The translations under genes were made by a program, and so were the position numbers. From positions 1,307,291 through 1,371,290 of the forward strand of contig WBMV01007804.1 of the NCBI GenBank assembly GCA_013396655.1: a DNA stretch of 64,000 nt, written 5' to 3'. This document shows positions 37,033 through 50,960 of the stretch, one piece after another. The DNA comes from Campylorhamphus procurvoides (Eukaryota > Chordata > Aves > Passeriformes > Dendrocolaptidae). Each line of letters opens with the position of its first letter. The stretch's first letter is position 1. Under the pieces are notes generated by a model that was not told where the DNA came from, did no database searches, and saw nothing but the letters and a program-made list of their open reading frames with translations.

Positions 37033-37600
37033 CAGGTTGAGGAAAGGGATTCTGCCCCCCTGCTCTGCTCTGGTGAGACCCCACCTGAAGCATCCAGCTC
37101 TGGAGTCCTCAGCACAGGAAGGACATGGATCTGTTGGAGCAAGTCAGAGAAGGCCACCAAGTTGATTAGAGGGATGGAGCACCTCTCCTATAAATAAAGG
37201 CTTGGGAGTATTGGGATTGTTCAGCCTGGAGAAGAGAAGGCTTTGAGGTGACTTAACTGTGGCCTTCCAGTACCTGAAGGAAGCATAAAAGAAAGATGGA
37301 GAGAGACTATTTACAAGGGCATGGAGTGACAGAACAAGAGGGAATGGCTTCAAACTGAGAGTAGGTTTAGATTAGATATTGTGAAGAAATTCTTTACTGT
37401 GAGTGTGGTGAGGCACTGGAACAGGTTGCCCTGGAAAGCTGTGGCTGCCCCATCCCTGGAAGCGTTCACAGTCGGGTTGGATGGAGCTCTGAGCAACCTG
37501 TTCTAGTGGAGGGTGTCCTTGCCCATGGCAGGGGGGTTGGAACTGGATTATCATTAAGGTCCCTGACAACCCAAACCATTCTGTGTTTCTAAGGTACAGG
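37033..37600 (+). mobile_element. CR1 LINE, 5'-truncated copy with its 3' end
   Basis: About 570 bases of the avian CR1 3' portion in sense. Visible blocks are 'ctgctctgctctggtgagacccc', 'attgttcagcctggagaag', 'gaggcactggaacaggttgccc' and 'cccatggcagggg'. The copy ends in the CR1 terminal octamer region (ATTCTGTG TTTCTAAG). It is less diverged than the other CR1 copies here and so probably younger. Confidence 0.93.
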
Positions 37601-40600
37601 CCTCTAAACCCAATGAATAACTTACACATTATCAGCCTTATCTCAATTTGCCTTTTCTCAAGGATGTTTTGCTTACATTTGCAACACTGCATATACTGAA
37701 GTATTACAACATCTTAAGTAAAGCAGGATTTCCGAATTTTCCCTGCACCTCTTGCACACATGGGCAGCTTCTTACATCCTTCTTCCAACTTTAATTTTAC
37801 TGTCATAATTGCTCACAGTATGACAAACTCTGGCTTTAAAAAGAAAAAAAACCAAAAACAAACCACCATATGGCTTTTATTAAAAAAAATAGTTTGTGGG
37901 TGCATATATAACTTTTAAACCAACTGAACAGCATTCCTTATATGCAATTCAGGATATAAAGCATCTGCTTAGATAGCTAATTTGGCTGCATACTTAGGTT
38001 GCCTATGCATGCCAGCAAAGCATTCATTACTGTTTTCATTAAAACTTTACCTGCAGCATGAAAGCCAACAATAATTTACTGAAGTTTTCACATAAATAAT
38101 GCAAGGGATGGCTTACCTGCAATAAAACATATTTCTGCAAACTCCTATGTGGAAATTAAGCTCACAGCAGCCCTCCACCACAATTGGACCAGCTCATGAA
38201 TGAGTGGCTGCCAAGGAGTTACTTGCAGTGCTGAGAATACAGCTCCATCTATCACCCCGAAGTACCTTCCCCATCAAAGGTACCCACACACATTATTCTT
38301 AAAGAGCAGCTGCTCTCTGCTGTGTCAGGTCCTGCACCAGCCTGCTCCTGGTTTTGCTAATGATTCTTTTGTAGTTACGAACCAGGGGAGCAACAGCACT
38401 GACTGTACCTCTAGAATGAAACAGGTGATGTGCATTCACTGGGGCTGGACAAGACACTGCCACTGCACCACTCCTGTAGCAATAAACATTCACCCTACTC
38501 TGTACCAAAGATGTTGATCCCATTGCCGCAGCCGTGACCTAGGTTTGTGTTTTGCCCTGCAGTACCTTTGGGCAGCCCAGTCAACTCCTATTGCTTCTAC
38601 TTCTCTGCCCTCCTTACCTTGCTCTGTCTTCCCCTCAAGTGCAGGAATAAGCTGATGCAGAGAAGGGAGTCAGGAGCACAGTGCTTCACATCAGGGCTGA
38701 GCTGCTACACGGGTACAGTCGGTGGGGAACTGGAAGGCCCAGGTGGGAAAGGAAGGTGAAAATCCTACTGAAGCAGGGATACCATGGGAAAGAGAAAGGA
38801 CAAGCAGTTAGTATCCATTCAAGATGGCCTCTACAGGTCCCCAGTTCACAATGACATTAGATCCTCTGGCAAACACTGGGTCAGGAAAGGAAGAGAGAAA
38901 AGCAATGCAGAGCTCTCTTTTCATTGCCATCCATTCAACAGCCCTTATTCAAAAAGCTCCACAGTGTCTGCATAGACAGTAATCTCCTGGTACTTTTGGG
39001 TGGGGGTAGCTACTAGAAAAGACACAGGTAATACCATCCATCACCATGACCTACAAGATGGCCAAAATGACCGTGCACTAATGACATGAACACAGAGAGG
39101 GAGAGACACTTTTCACCACAGTTGCTGGGGCAAGTGAAAACAGAGAGATCTGGGGTTAGGTATATTCCCTACACCGAATGGTGATGTCTTGTCACCCCTG
39201 CCCTACCAACCTGTGCCTAAATCACTTCACTCACCTTTGTGGGTCATGCAAAGCAAGAAACATCAGTTTAGAAGTTTTAGACTGAGGGTGGTGACCCCAT
39301 TATGAAGAAATACATCACAAGCAGCAAAGCCATCTCTCCTCTTCCCCAAGTAAGCGCTGTACTTACAAGATTCATCTGATCCCAAGCATGGGAACACCAC
39401 ACTGCTCCTTCCAGTTGTGGCAGTGTCAGTGTGGGAGCTGTCCTTTGATCCTTGGCAAAGCTCTAAGCCCAGGCACCTGACTGCAAACCTGCAGCATTCA
39501 GGTCAGACGTGAGCCTGAGGTATGCCTACCAGCAAAGAAATACTGAACTCACCACCATTTCAGCTTTCATTAAGGACTGGTTGGTTTTCTGAGGAGGAGG
39601 GCACAGGACTTGCAGAATGGAAAACAACCAGTTTGATCCCATAGGCTGAAAATCTTAAAAAAAAAACAAAGAAGGAAATTTAAATACCTCTGACATTCAG
39701 GTGCTGAGGTGTCATCTCAGAAGGCTGTACAACAGGCCTCCAGGATGTGGTATAAAATAAGATATCATGTTGTTCCACAGCAACATGCCCTTCACACGAG
39801 GCCTAGTGTCACAGAACATTACAATCAATGGCCACAAAAAAAAAAAAGACTCTACTAGAATTTGAGATGCTACAAATGATTTATCTTGATATTAAAATAA
39901 ACCTCATCCACAAAACTACTTGAGCATCTGCACTTCCTTGTGACTGCCTCCATTAACTTTGCCCTGTCCACATTAGAGCACCAAGTCCAGGAAAAACCCA
40001 GATATCCTAGACTGAGGCTGGAGACCACTCGCGATACATTGTTCATGTCTTCTGCAGAATCGGAATATCTATCTCATTCTTCACTTGGTTCATCTGCTTT
40101 TATATCCTTGATTCAAATGGAGTTATGCAAACTTTGTGTTTGCTATCAGGCTATGAAGAAGTCTATTGTAACTAGGATATGCTTTTCTTAGATGTAAATG
40201 CACATGCAAAATAGAAAGGGCTTTGATATTGAGATTTTTTTCCCCCGGAGGTTCAAGTATTTTATCATTTTAATAATATTCCATTTTCTTGTTGCACTCA
40301 TTTTTCTAACATCTTTTGTATTAGCTCCAAGTATTCTAATTCCTTTAAAATTCCTCTGGAGGGCACTATTACCATAACTATACAATTAGCTACAGCTGGA
40401 TGTAATAGAGATAAACACTCAATAGCTTTGTTGACAGGAGGCAGAGCATCTTTTAAGCAAGACAGCTTCTTTACTGCTGCCTGGGTTTTTACTCTGCTTT
40501 AGATGATATGGGAATTCATAGTTACAAAGAGGAAGATAATTTAGAAATTCTAATTGGTAGAAGTTTGTCTTGCAAAAAGGTGGTGTGGGTTTAGTTTTTG

Positions 40601-40999
40601 TTTGTGGGTGTTTTTGTTATTGTTTTTAGTTTTTTTCCTGTTGTCATCTTTGTTAGCAAGTACTAGAATTTGGTATATCATTCAAAGGCTTTACAAAAGT
40701 GATATTCCCAAGGCACAGGATGATTGGTGATATTTTGGATAGGGAAGACACAGAGGCACTGATTACCTTACAGACCTTTCCTGCTCTGTGGACAGTCCTG
40801 TAACCTTGAGGCTGGACAGGCTGCTGTGAGACCTTTACACTCCAGCCTTTCCATTCACACCAGCTGCTCTGTTCCACCGTGCAGAGCAAGGTCATCTGTT
40901 CCTCCAGGATTTAGAAAAGTCTGTGCAACACAAAGCAAAGGAAGGATAATATTTTGGAGCTTGGAAAGATTATGACACACCAGGGTTTCTTAGAAGCTG

Positions 41000-41215
41000 C
41001 GTGCCTTTTTCAGAACGGAGAAGGAAATCAGAAGTGAGCCTTGCAGTTCATAGGAAAACTTTTTTTGAAACGGAAATAAACTCATGAAAGCTTGGAAAGG
41101 TCACCTTTAAAGCAAACGCGTCTATCTGATCCCGTCGCCCTCTTGTGATCATGTAGGATACTGCGAGATCACTTTATCTGAGCGCTCGGAAGTTTTGTAA
41201 GGCAAACCAGCGGTG
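41000..41215. promoter_or_regulatory. Small CpG-dense patch, candidate regulatory element
   Basis: Eleven CpGs fall within about 215 bases, eight of them between 41116 and 41212, in a region where CpG is otherwise rare. Just inside lies the 13-base palindrome AAAGGTCACCTTT, which contains a nuclear-receptor half-site AGGTCA. It is 11.5 kb upstream of the PIK3C2G start codon. Whether it is a promoter, an enhancer or chance is unknown. Confidence 0.35.
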
Positions 41216-44200
41216 AACTGCAATCACCAGAGTTCAAGCTAGAAGTTATCTGGGGGGGGGAAGATTGTGTGGTTTTTTTCCCCCCTCTGCATTTTCTGAT
41301 AAGCTTAATTACGTACAGAAATAATGTTTCCTTTACTTTGATTTGACCACTTCCTCTTGTTTGGTTGTTTTTGTTTTGTTTTTTCTTTTGCACAGGTAGT
41401 TGTTTCAATCTATTTTCAAATTAGAATAGAAATTATTGGAGCAGGTCAAATACTTATGTGAGAGTTATGAGAATATCAGTATAATGTATCATATAGAAGA
41501 AAATGATACTGATATAATGTGGTTTTAATTAGGTCATTAAGAAAACAAGAAGAAAAGGTATATTTTTTGTTATGGCAGGAATTCTATATAACAATCTACT
41601 GTTAGGGAGAAAGAAGCAGCACACACAATTAGAATAAAAATATTAAAATAAAAATAGACGATTTGAATTAAATTGCTGTGAACTTAATTTTGGATGTGCA
41701 TTCATATTTTCAATTAGTAAAAATTATCTTTACTCCTTTTCATGGATTCATTCCCCACTTCAACCCAAATTCTCATTTACTAATTATCATCTAGTTTCAG
41801 TTCCTATACCTGTGTTTTATTTGAGGATCTTCCTTTCTGGTATCTGCACTGCCACACCAAACCCTGAACAGTCACGGTTTCTCCTCCTAATCACTACCCT
41901 TCAATAGCAATTGAAGAATTTTGTTTTAAATTAAAACTTTTTGTTAAAAACACAAAAATGAATGACATGAACTTTTCAAATAGATGTAAGAGAGAGGAGA
42001 GGAAAAAAAAAAAAAAGACAGGTCAGATTTTGGGTAGACCAACCTTGACATTGTCCTTTTAAAGCACTCCCCAGGCAGCTTTAACTTTTGCAACCAGCAC
42101 TCAAGCAGCCTCTCACCCTAGGGCCCAGTCAGCTTGGCAGGATGACAGAGGTCAGCATTTCACATGAATGAACAATTTCTCCAATATATAAGGCAAGCAT
42201 TCAGCTCACTCTCCACCTGTCCTTTAAAGTTTAAACTGAGATCATCATAGGTACTGAGCACAATGCAACAAAAATCCCTCTTCCTATTAACCCTTTGAAC
42301 CCTTGTGATAGAAGTGATATCCTTAGAGTTTTAAAGAGAGAGACTGCAGCAAGGGCTTCTCCTTCTGCCCCCCATATCAGCTTTTTTCTCCCCCCATGTA
42401 GTTCCCCTTGCAAACAAACCCCCATTACCTCTCTAACTCAAAAACAACAGCAAAATCTTGCTGTTCTTGCAAAGCGTGAGTGCACATGGTGGGGCCAAGT
42501 AGATGCAGTACTTGGACCAGATCTGCTTTCTGGATAATACATTTCTTTCTGCTTTGAATGGGACTGGCGTTTACATGCAAAGCACTTTTGTGTGAGAGAG
42601 AAGCACCATACAGTGATGTGGTTCAGGAAAGCTGCAATTATACTGAGGCCAAATAAAACTAAGGTAAAACAAAGTGTTTTCTGCGAGTTCTAATCAAGGC
42701 ACTAGGTAATACACATGCATTGTCACAAACTCAAAGAGGCTTAGGGCAAAGTGGTCACAAATCTACAAACTATAATCAGACAACTCTTCAGTGCTAAAAG
42801 CTGAGAAGCAGATGCCTTGCCTGCTATTAGTTGAACGGTCCAAACAGGTATGGAAGCTCAGTTATGCATCCAAATTCACTGGACAATTCTCAGAATGCAC
42901 CTCTGTGACTCTGGTTCTAGTTCACTGTTGAAGTAAACTGGAAAGGAGAAAGAAAATGGAAGTCTGGATAAGAAAATCTGCATTAGCATTGCAGAGCTGT
43001 TACGTAACCAATCAACCTCTGCACTCCCAGAATTCAAAATTTAGACCATATTGCTCTGGGTTAGGCTGGCTCTGCTTTAAACTGGTGTGTAATTTTTTTT
43101 ATGCAAAAAAACCTATTTAGAAACAAGTTTCTGAGCAGCTAATAAGCATAAAACAACTATTTAGCAAAATTTTATTAAAACAGATTAAGAAGACTAAGAA
43201 AATAGTGGAAGAGAATTTTAGAATTTCCTAACTACTTTACAGCATTCAGGTTGGCCATGAGACAACTTTGTGGTCCCTGGAGCCACATGCTGATGTGTAC
43301 CATTCCAAATTCCTGCACATAGGAAGAGCATATAGGGGGCTATCAACAGAGTAGAAACAATTATGACTGCGAAACAAACCCCAGCCTCCTAAGTTCCAAA
43401 TTTTTGTAAGAGCCGTTATGGTCACTGCTTTTGTACCCCCCCCAAAAAAGCTTTAAGCAGATAAAATTATGAAAGAGCCATGAGATTTGAATGTATTACA
43501 AAAAAGGGTTAAGAAATTCTGAGTTTCTGACAACCCAAGTTGTCCCAACCCTAGTGCCCTTTAGATCAGGTAATTAAAACGTTCAGATGTGCAGGATTAA
43601 GCACAACCATGTGCTTTCATTGCACAGAGCACCACTTTGCCCTTTCCCCTCAGAAGACAGTAACTGAGCAGACTACAACCAAGCACTGGATATGCACCTA
43701 TATACACATGTATACCAAAGGATGACACATGGTGCCTCTTTTAGATAACAAGAGAGGAGCTTAAGCCATCCTGATAAGCCTACAGAGGTACCAGACAGTG
43801 AAGAAAACTGTCTTGCATTGCATTTTTTTGATTCCAGCATTTTTGTGGTCTTTTCCCAGTGCTCTTTTCTTCACATGTGAAACGATAAGCTCCAATGAAC
43901 TGCTGAGCTTCAGCCACTATCCTTCTCAGTTCCATATTTTTTAACCCTTTTGTTGCACCACCACTCGGACAGGGCAAGAAATACCCTCTTGCAGCTGGAC
44001 ACAGCTTGTTGAAAGACAACTGGAATACTCAAAACAACGATCCCTTATAGAAACACTCTTTGATTTGGATTGTTCTGTTCTCTGAGTGGCCTTTTTTGTT
44101 TCTTTGTTTCTTCTAGAAAGTTTGCAGAAAGAACAGTGGGGTTTCAGGATCCCCTTGCTCTTTTATTTGCCAAAAGGCAAAAGTTTATGATCCATCTACA

Positions 44201-47200
44201 TCTCTGAAGGCTCAACTGCAGCTAGAACTCCCTGGAGCCTGGCCCGAAGGGGATGTTGCTTCAGTGAATTCAATTTTCCAGGGTATTAAGAACTATGAAA
44301 GTAAAATAGATAACAGGTATTGAGGGTGGAATTCTATCTCCACTGGAGGTTAATGGAGCTTTTTGCCACCATCCTCAGGTAGGCCAGGATTTCACCCCTG
44401 CTTCAGGGAGTAGATCAGAAAACTGTTATACAAGATTTAAACATTCATTCTGTAAGGCTGAGTTTGGCTGTAAAATGCAAATAACAATACTGCCTTTGCC
44501 TGTAAAACTCTTCAAAAGATATGGAAGGAAAGCATCACATAAGTGTGGTATTACAGATACCCCACTACAAGAATGAAAGAAATAGTGATTATTTCTAAAA
44601 ATATTGCTATTTTAAAGATATTAAATCTTTGAAGGGGTTAGCCCTAAAGCTACATTCTTTATTCAAATCTATTATGGAGAGGAAAAATGAGCCTTCTGAA
44701 CAACTTATGGATTTTCACATACTTTTCAATGTGGAAGGCAGCTGAAAAACACAACACAGTCCTACTCCTTCACGGTGCCATCTTGTCACATCCTAAATAT
44801 GTGTTTTCCTCAGCAGAGGCACAGGACCCCAGCAGAACAAAACCAGTTTTCTACAATGTAGTGGGGGCAGCCTCATCACAGAGACCTTGCACAGTGGAAC
44901 AGAAAGGCCACTGGGGCTGGAGACTGAAGATGTCTGCAGTCTTCCTTTGCTCTGCCATGGCCAGGAGTCCTGGGAGATTTGTTGTAGATCTATTTACAAC
45001 ACTGGTCTTCCTGCTGGCTTATCCCCCTCTCTTTTTGCAAATGGGAACTTAATAAACCTTTTTGGTTCTAAAAACCTCTGAAAATTTGCTTCTAGATCTA
45101 TCTTAGATACTTGACCTTGTATCTAAGGGGATACTGTGTTTCTTGCCTTTGTTTCAGAATGTGTTTTACTAGAGTCCTAGATATTGGTGCTTTCAGACCT
45201 CACTGGAGATTTTAGTGTGCTAATGTAACACAAACAAAATAATATTTAGAACTGATGTAGCCTGAGGTCAATCACAAATTTAATGGAAGCACATTTGGTC
45301 ATTTAGCACAGACTTAACTTCTAAAACTCCTTTTGACAACTGTAGAAACACTTATCAGTGCAATTCAGTCCCAGATCCTCTGTCATCCTCAGAGAGGATA
45401 ATGAGGAGGAATGTAGAAGAAATTTGTCTTTAATTCCAACTCACATATAATTTCATTGGTCTGAATATTCTACCTTGATCTCAGTGCTATGAAAACATAT
45501 TAAGATTTAGGCTGTCTTAATACTGCCAGATGTAAGGAAGAAAGGAAATTAAGAAATAAAAAAGGCAATAAAGAAAACAGGCAAAGCTGTATGGCAATGG
45601 ATCAAAAAATCAGAACCAAAGAATAACAAATAAGGATGGGAGCAAAAGAGAAAGTCATCAAAGAGGGCAGTAGAGGATGGAAAAAGAAATAAGCAGAGGA
45701 AGGAAGGCATTATCTAAAGCAGTAGTGCAGTGGAGGCAAAAACACTGAAACAGAGCAGAGACATATCACAGAAATTGAAAACAAAGTTGAAGAGAACAAA
45801 CTCATAAAATTATTAAATTGGGATACAAAAGAGAATAAGGTAAGTAAATGAGAAGCAGAGAAAAAGAAAGAGACATCACCACACCCCTGGGAATACGTTC
45901 AATGACAGTCAGGAGGTGACTTGGGACCTACATTTATTTGTGTAAGAGGAATTAAGGAGGAAAAAAAAACCCAAATGTCTCCAACCCCACATACTAATAC
46001 AGGCCCCGAGTCATGGCATTACAAGCTGCCTTTCAATGCTTTTAGGCTTTCTCTGGGTTAGCTGGATTTCTTTCTGCTGTGTTTTCACTCCAGCATTTCT
46101 GCTAATCTCACTTTATCTCCCCAGCTGTCTCCTACATCTTCCTTTCCTTTACACTTTTTTTCCTTTGCTATTTTTCACCCTCATTTAAAAGGACAACTGT
46201 AATGAGTGCTTGTTTCTAACCAACAATTACTGACTGAAAGATAACAGAGTACCACAAACCCCACAAAACAACTCTAAAGAAGAAGAAACAAGAAGCAAAA
46301 AAAAAATCAGTGCAATTCAGTATTTTGTCTCTTATACTACCAAGTCTGGGTAAATACCCTCACCCACACATTAATTATTGCAAGCTTTTCATGGGTAAAA
46401 ATCCTACACTTTAAGTGTGTAAATGAACAGCCCTGGTAACTCCAACAAAAACAGATTTTGCAGGCTTAGCCTGTCAGGTAGTTTTTTAATAACTTTTTCA
46501 GTATCAATGCCCCAGCTGGACTCTTTCAGACCCTCAGATGACAATTAATCAGGAAACAGCTTTCAGGTCTGCAAAACTGGGTTCCATTTCAGTATAAAAA
46601 AACTTAGATAGAATATAAAAGTCTTAGAGCCATGACTGCAATGCTTTTGAGTGGATTTGATTCTATTGTTCTACTATCATTTAATCTGAATTCCAGCATT
46701 TTATAATGAAAAATAAATTAAAGGAAGTTCAGCAAGCTGCTTTGGCAAAGCAAGCCCTTAGCAAGAACTCTTCCTACTCCGTTCTTTGCTCTGAAGAAAG
46801 GAAAGCAAAGCAGATTTGGAACGCTAATGAAGCACTCCAAGAATTAATGGTATGGCATGTGAATGTGATAAATGCTACTCTTGAGAGCTCCTTGTTAGCA
46901 GCCATCCTTCCAAAAACAGGGACAAGACCATGACACAATTTGGGATTATGTGCTAAGCAATGCTATACCAATTGGTGCACTGCACTAATGTACCTTTAAC
47001 TCTCACACTATATTTAGTCTATAACAGAGTAGATTTAAGGGGTAGGAGGGTAAATAATTAGGACTTTCTTTCCTCCTTGCATAAAACTCTTCATTGGGGT
47101 GGCTCATGCTGGGACTTTGCACAACATGGGTGATGATCCCTGTTTCAGTGACATCTGTTACGCACTAGTACAGCTGCAACTGATGTCTTCCCATGTGAGA

Positions 47201-47254
47201 GCAGCTTCATAAATAGGATGAAGTCTGTTTCACTCACTAGGCACACTCCTAGTA

Positions 47255-47350
47255 AAAAACCAACAACAAAACATGAAAACAACAAACCCAAACAAAGGAA
47301 AACCCCAAACAAACAAAAAACCCAAAACAAACACCCAATAAAACAAAAGC
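47255..47350 (+). repeat. A/C-rich low-complexity run
   Basis: Almost entirely A and C (repeats of AAACAACAAACCC and CAAACAAAC type). It explains the Phe/Leu-rich open frames on the minus strand, which are not genes. Confidence 0.8.
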
Positions 47351-50245
47351 ACCCCAGGTGATGATGACCCTAAGCCAGAGCGTAAACCAGCAACACAGCC
47401 TTTTATTCTAGAGGACTTTAAAAAAAGAAAACAAGGAAACAAAAACATGTAGAAATATACTTGTGCACATTTTCACAAGAATCAAGCATTTTCCAAAAAG
47501 GAAACCAGAAAAGGATTCCAGTCCTGATCCCTGAACTGAGGGTTAAACAGCAGAAAACTCAGGCAAGTGAAAAATTACAAGCATGATCCATAAAATATTC
47601 TGACAGCCGGACAAAAAGTGAGCCTCACTACTCAAAGGCCAAGAAGAAAGTCCAGCTGTGCAACTTGAGCTTTTCAAATTGCCTGGCAGGGATGATTCAG
47701 TAACCAGCTTTTTCCCACAAAGCAAATGGATATGTAGCATCCACTCGTTTCTGCTTGTGCTGCTGAAGTTCTCCAGTTGACTCACATGTGGCCTCTGAGC
47801 TAACACTTCCTAAACTGCAGGCTTCAGAAATATTAGTTTTCTACTTATAACACACCAGGGAACCATCACAGCAATGGACAAAGGGAACTGCTAAGCGTGA
47901 AGATCAATCATCACTAAAAGCTTCACTTAGAGCAGAGGAGAGGGCTTTAAAAATCAGGAATTACAGATTTTAAATTCAAGCAAACAAGATTATCCATAGG
48001 ACTTTAGCTACCACACCTTTATAGTCTGTGGTTTCTGCCTAAAATTAAAAGGATATTTTCTCATCTGTAAATTGAAGCTACTGTTATCAGCAGAAACAAT
48101 TGCCATCTGGGCAGCTGAGCATCAGACAAGGTACTCCCTTCTCTGCCAGGTTCAGCACATCTTGAGCTAGTTTCTGCTGCTATATCCACATTTCAAAATT
48201 ACCACTTTCCCAGTCTTGATAAGCACTAAAACTACATGCAAAGTGAAAGCTATTGTGTGAGCACAATTCTTTTGTGGACAGAAGTCTTACTAATCTCTAT
48301 CAACAACTGTGTTTACATATATTTCATCTGCATGTAGGTTAGATCTGGCATAGGTTTTTAAACTCCTGGTAAAAAGAACCCCTTTGGAATCCACTGTCAT
48401 CTTAGTAGTAGTGGTTTAAGCTTTTATAAAAGTTATCATAAGAGACATAAGAGGAAGCAAAGTGGCCACAGCCCAGTTCTGTAGCATGAAACAGACACCA
48501 TAAACAGGCTCGCTGTAGTAGAAGTAATTGTCAGTGCTTAATAAACAAGGAGAGTACAGGTTCAGCAAACCACACCAGGACACACCATCCCTGCAGCGAG
48601 CACTAAGGTCAACAGCTTTGACACTTTCCTAAAAGTATGCATATTCCTTAGCTGCTTGCTGAATAGGGATGAGCTGGTCCCCAAACCAGCAATCCATTAC
48701 TGTGACAAAGTGGCTCTTAGTATGCCCAGCAACATGTGAGACAGCAGCAAGTGTTGAGCTGCAGCCAAATTCTGTCTAAGCAAGATAAAATCAGATCTAG
48801 GAGGCTAATAAGATAAGGATCAGTGCTCTGTGTACATCTATTCATTCATCAGAGCACCGATTTAAGTACAGAAAAAATAAAGGGTATAAGGAAAAAGCAA
48901 AGCAGGAGAAAATCCTCCTTGGATGTTATTTATGTTTCAGAAATTTCGTGAGAACACTGAGCAGTTACTGTTATTGTCAATAACATTTTTCTGAAGGTGT
49001 TGACTAGCATAAGGAAGACACTGTGTTAAAGCCAAGCTATTAACTTCCTTTCACTCAAGTCCCATTCTACAAGAGTGCTTTCACAATAGCTGCAAGAGGC
49101 AAGTTTATAATTGTAAATAAGACATTCTCTGTCACATATTGTACATATCCCTGTTTTTTTACTGCAAATCCCTTAAGGCAGAGACTATTATTAATGCTAA
49201 ATATATTAAAATTCAAATCGAATAGCAGAAAGGAAAATAAGCAACAAGTTAATTAAACTTGCAGCCAACAGTGCAAAACGTTGCAAATACCCCTAAGGAA
49301 AATTCAAAGTACAGAAGAACCAAATGAAATTGATCAAATGGGCAAAGAAAAAGTTTTCAACTTGAAAATAATACTCTATCTTCAACCTATAAGCATGAAA
49401 TCATGCACATACCAGGGAAAAAAGCCATAACTATTTGCAAGGGACTCAGCCTGTTTTTACCTCTGGCTGGAAAACTGAACTCCTGAAAAGAATGCTGCCA
49501 GAGATTCTCAGTCCTTTGCCTAAGGTGACTGAAATCCTCACTGAATATAAGCTAGCACAGCTCTCTGCCCTTTTCATCTCAGTTAGCCCTGACCCTCCTG
49601 TTTGTTGCCAGCTGACTCACAACCAGGTGTGGATGTACCCTAGGGGAAAAAAATGCCACCACGTGAATGAATACAAGGACACTCCCACATTCGGGGCAGG
49701 GGGGGACTAAGAGCCCTTTACACATGTAGAAATAACCTACAAAATCACATTTGTGACAGAAATACAGGCTGACAGATGTTTACAAGTGGCAGTTTCCACT
49801 AAAACACAAAACATAGGTTATTCTTACAGTAGTATCTTATTAAATCGTCTGTGAAGAATAAGTCAGTATTACCAGGGGAACAGTCACGATAAATGAAAAA
49901 GTCTGACCTATGGGTCTGACTGAAAACACACCTTTAGACCCAGCTTTCGTAACTGGAATTTCTAAATGAAATTTGACCATATCTGTGTGTCAGTTAAGTT
50001 TTGTACATGCTGCAGGCAGGTTTTGAAAATCTGTTACTATCATCAGGATCCTCACATTTCCAGCATCCATTCAGGAAATCAGTGTACAACTCATGTTACT
50101 GCTGACACTATTAAAGCAAGAGACAAGCACAGTGGTGATGGTGGCATGAACATTCTCCTGCAAACAGTCAGCATGAAAGCTTTGAAGCTCAGTTAACAGG
50201 AATCTTCACAGTTGTGGGGCCTTCCTAATTAGTTTTGCCTAATTC

Positions 50246-50960
50246 ATTATATTATTAGTGGTAGTGATAATTATGGGTAGTGGTTATTGGGGTAGTGGCA
50301 ATTAGGGGTAGTGGTTTTTCGGGTGAGTGAATTTTAGGGTTAGGGCTAGGATTAGGTTTATGACTAGTGTTAGGGGTAAGTGGAATGTGTGGTTGTGTTC
50401 GTTAGTGGCAGTGGCTCTTAGCTGTAGTGGCAATTATGGGTATTCGTTATTGGTGTAGTGGTAATTAGGAGTATAGGTTTTTCAGGTAAGTGGTTTTTAG
50501 GGTTAGGGCTAGTGTTAGGGGTAAGGGGAATATGTGGTTGTGTTCATTATTGGTAGTGGTTATTAGCAGTAGTAGTAATTAGTGGTAGTTGTTATTTGGG
50601 TAGTGATAATGAGGGGTAGTGGTTTTTCGGGTTAGTGGTTTTTAGGGTTAGAGTTAGGGGTAAGGGGAATATGTGGTTGTGTTCATTATGCGTAGTGATT
50701 ATTAGTGATAGTGGCAATTAGGGGTACAGGTTTTTTGGGTTAGAGGATTTTAGGGTTAGGTTTAGATTTATGGTTAATCTTTGGGGTAAGAGTAATATCT
50801 GGTTGTGTCCAATAGAAGCAGTGGTTATTAGCTGTTGTGGTAATTAGTGGTAACTGTTATTGGGATAGTGGTATTTAGGGGTAGAGGTTTTTCAGGTTAG
50901 TGCTTTTTAGGGCCAGGGCTAGGGTTAGGATTTGGTTTATAGTTAGTGTTAGCGGTAAGA
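50246..50960 (+). repeat. Telomere-like minisatellite, about five degenerate units
   Basis: Five imperfect units of roughly 126-146 bases. The anchor GGTTGTGT recurs at 50391, 50536, 50675 and 50801. Each unit contains, in order, GGTAGTGGT.ATTAG, a TTTTTCGGGTTAGTGG-like block, then a TTTAGGGTTAGGG-like telomeric block and a GTTAGGGGTAAG block. The plus strand is G/T-rich with very little C. The array stops exactly where the RTE-type retrotransposon begins. Confidence 0.9.

Larger units (their letters stand above)
37601..50245. other. Unique upstream sequence, no recognised gene
   Basis: About 12.6 kb with no recognisable coding exon, RNA gene or intact transposon. It includes a local cluster of CpGs (41000-41215), a purine-rich stretch (45530-45960) and an A/C-rich low-complexity run (47255-47350). 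The open frames here are short and lack recognisable motifs. Confidence 0.6.

Noticed and set aside
47145..47448. Hydrophobic, Phe-rich minus-strand frames resembling membrane segments
   Set aside because: They arise from translation of the complement of an A/C-rich low-complexity run.
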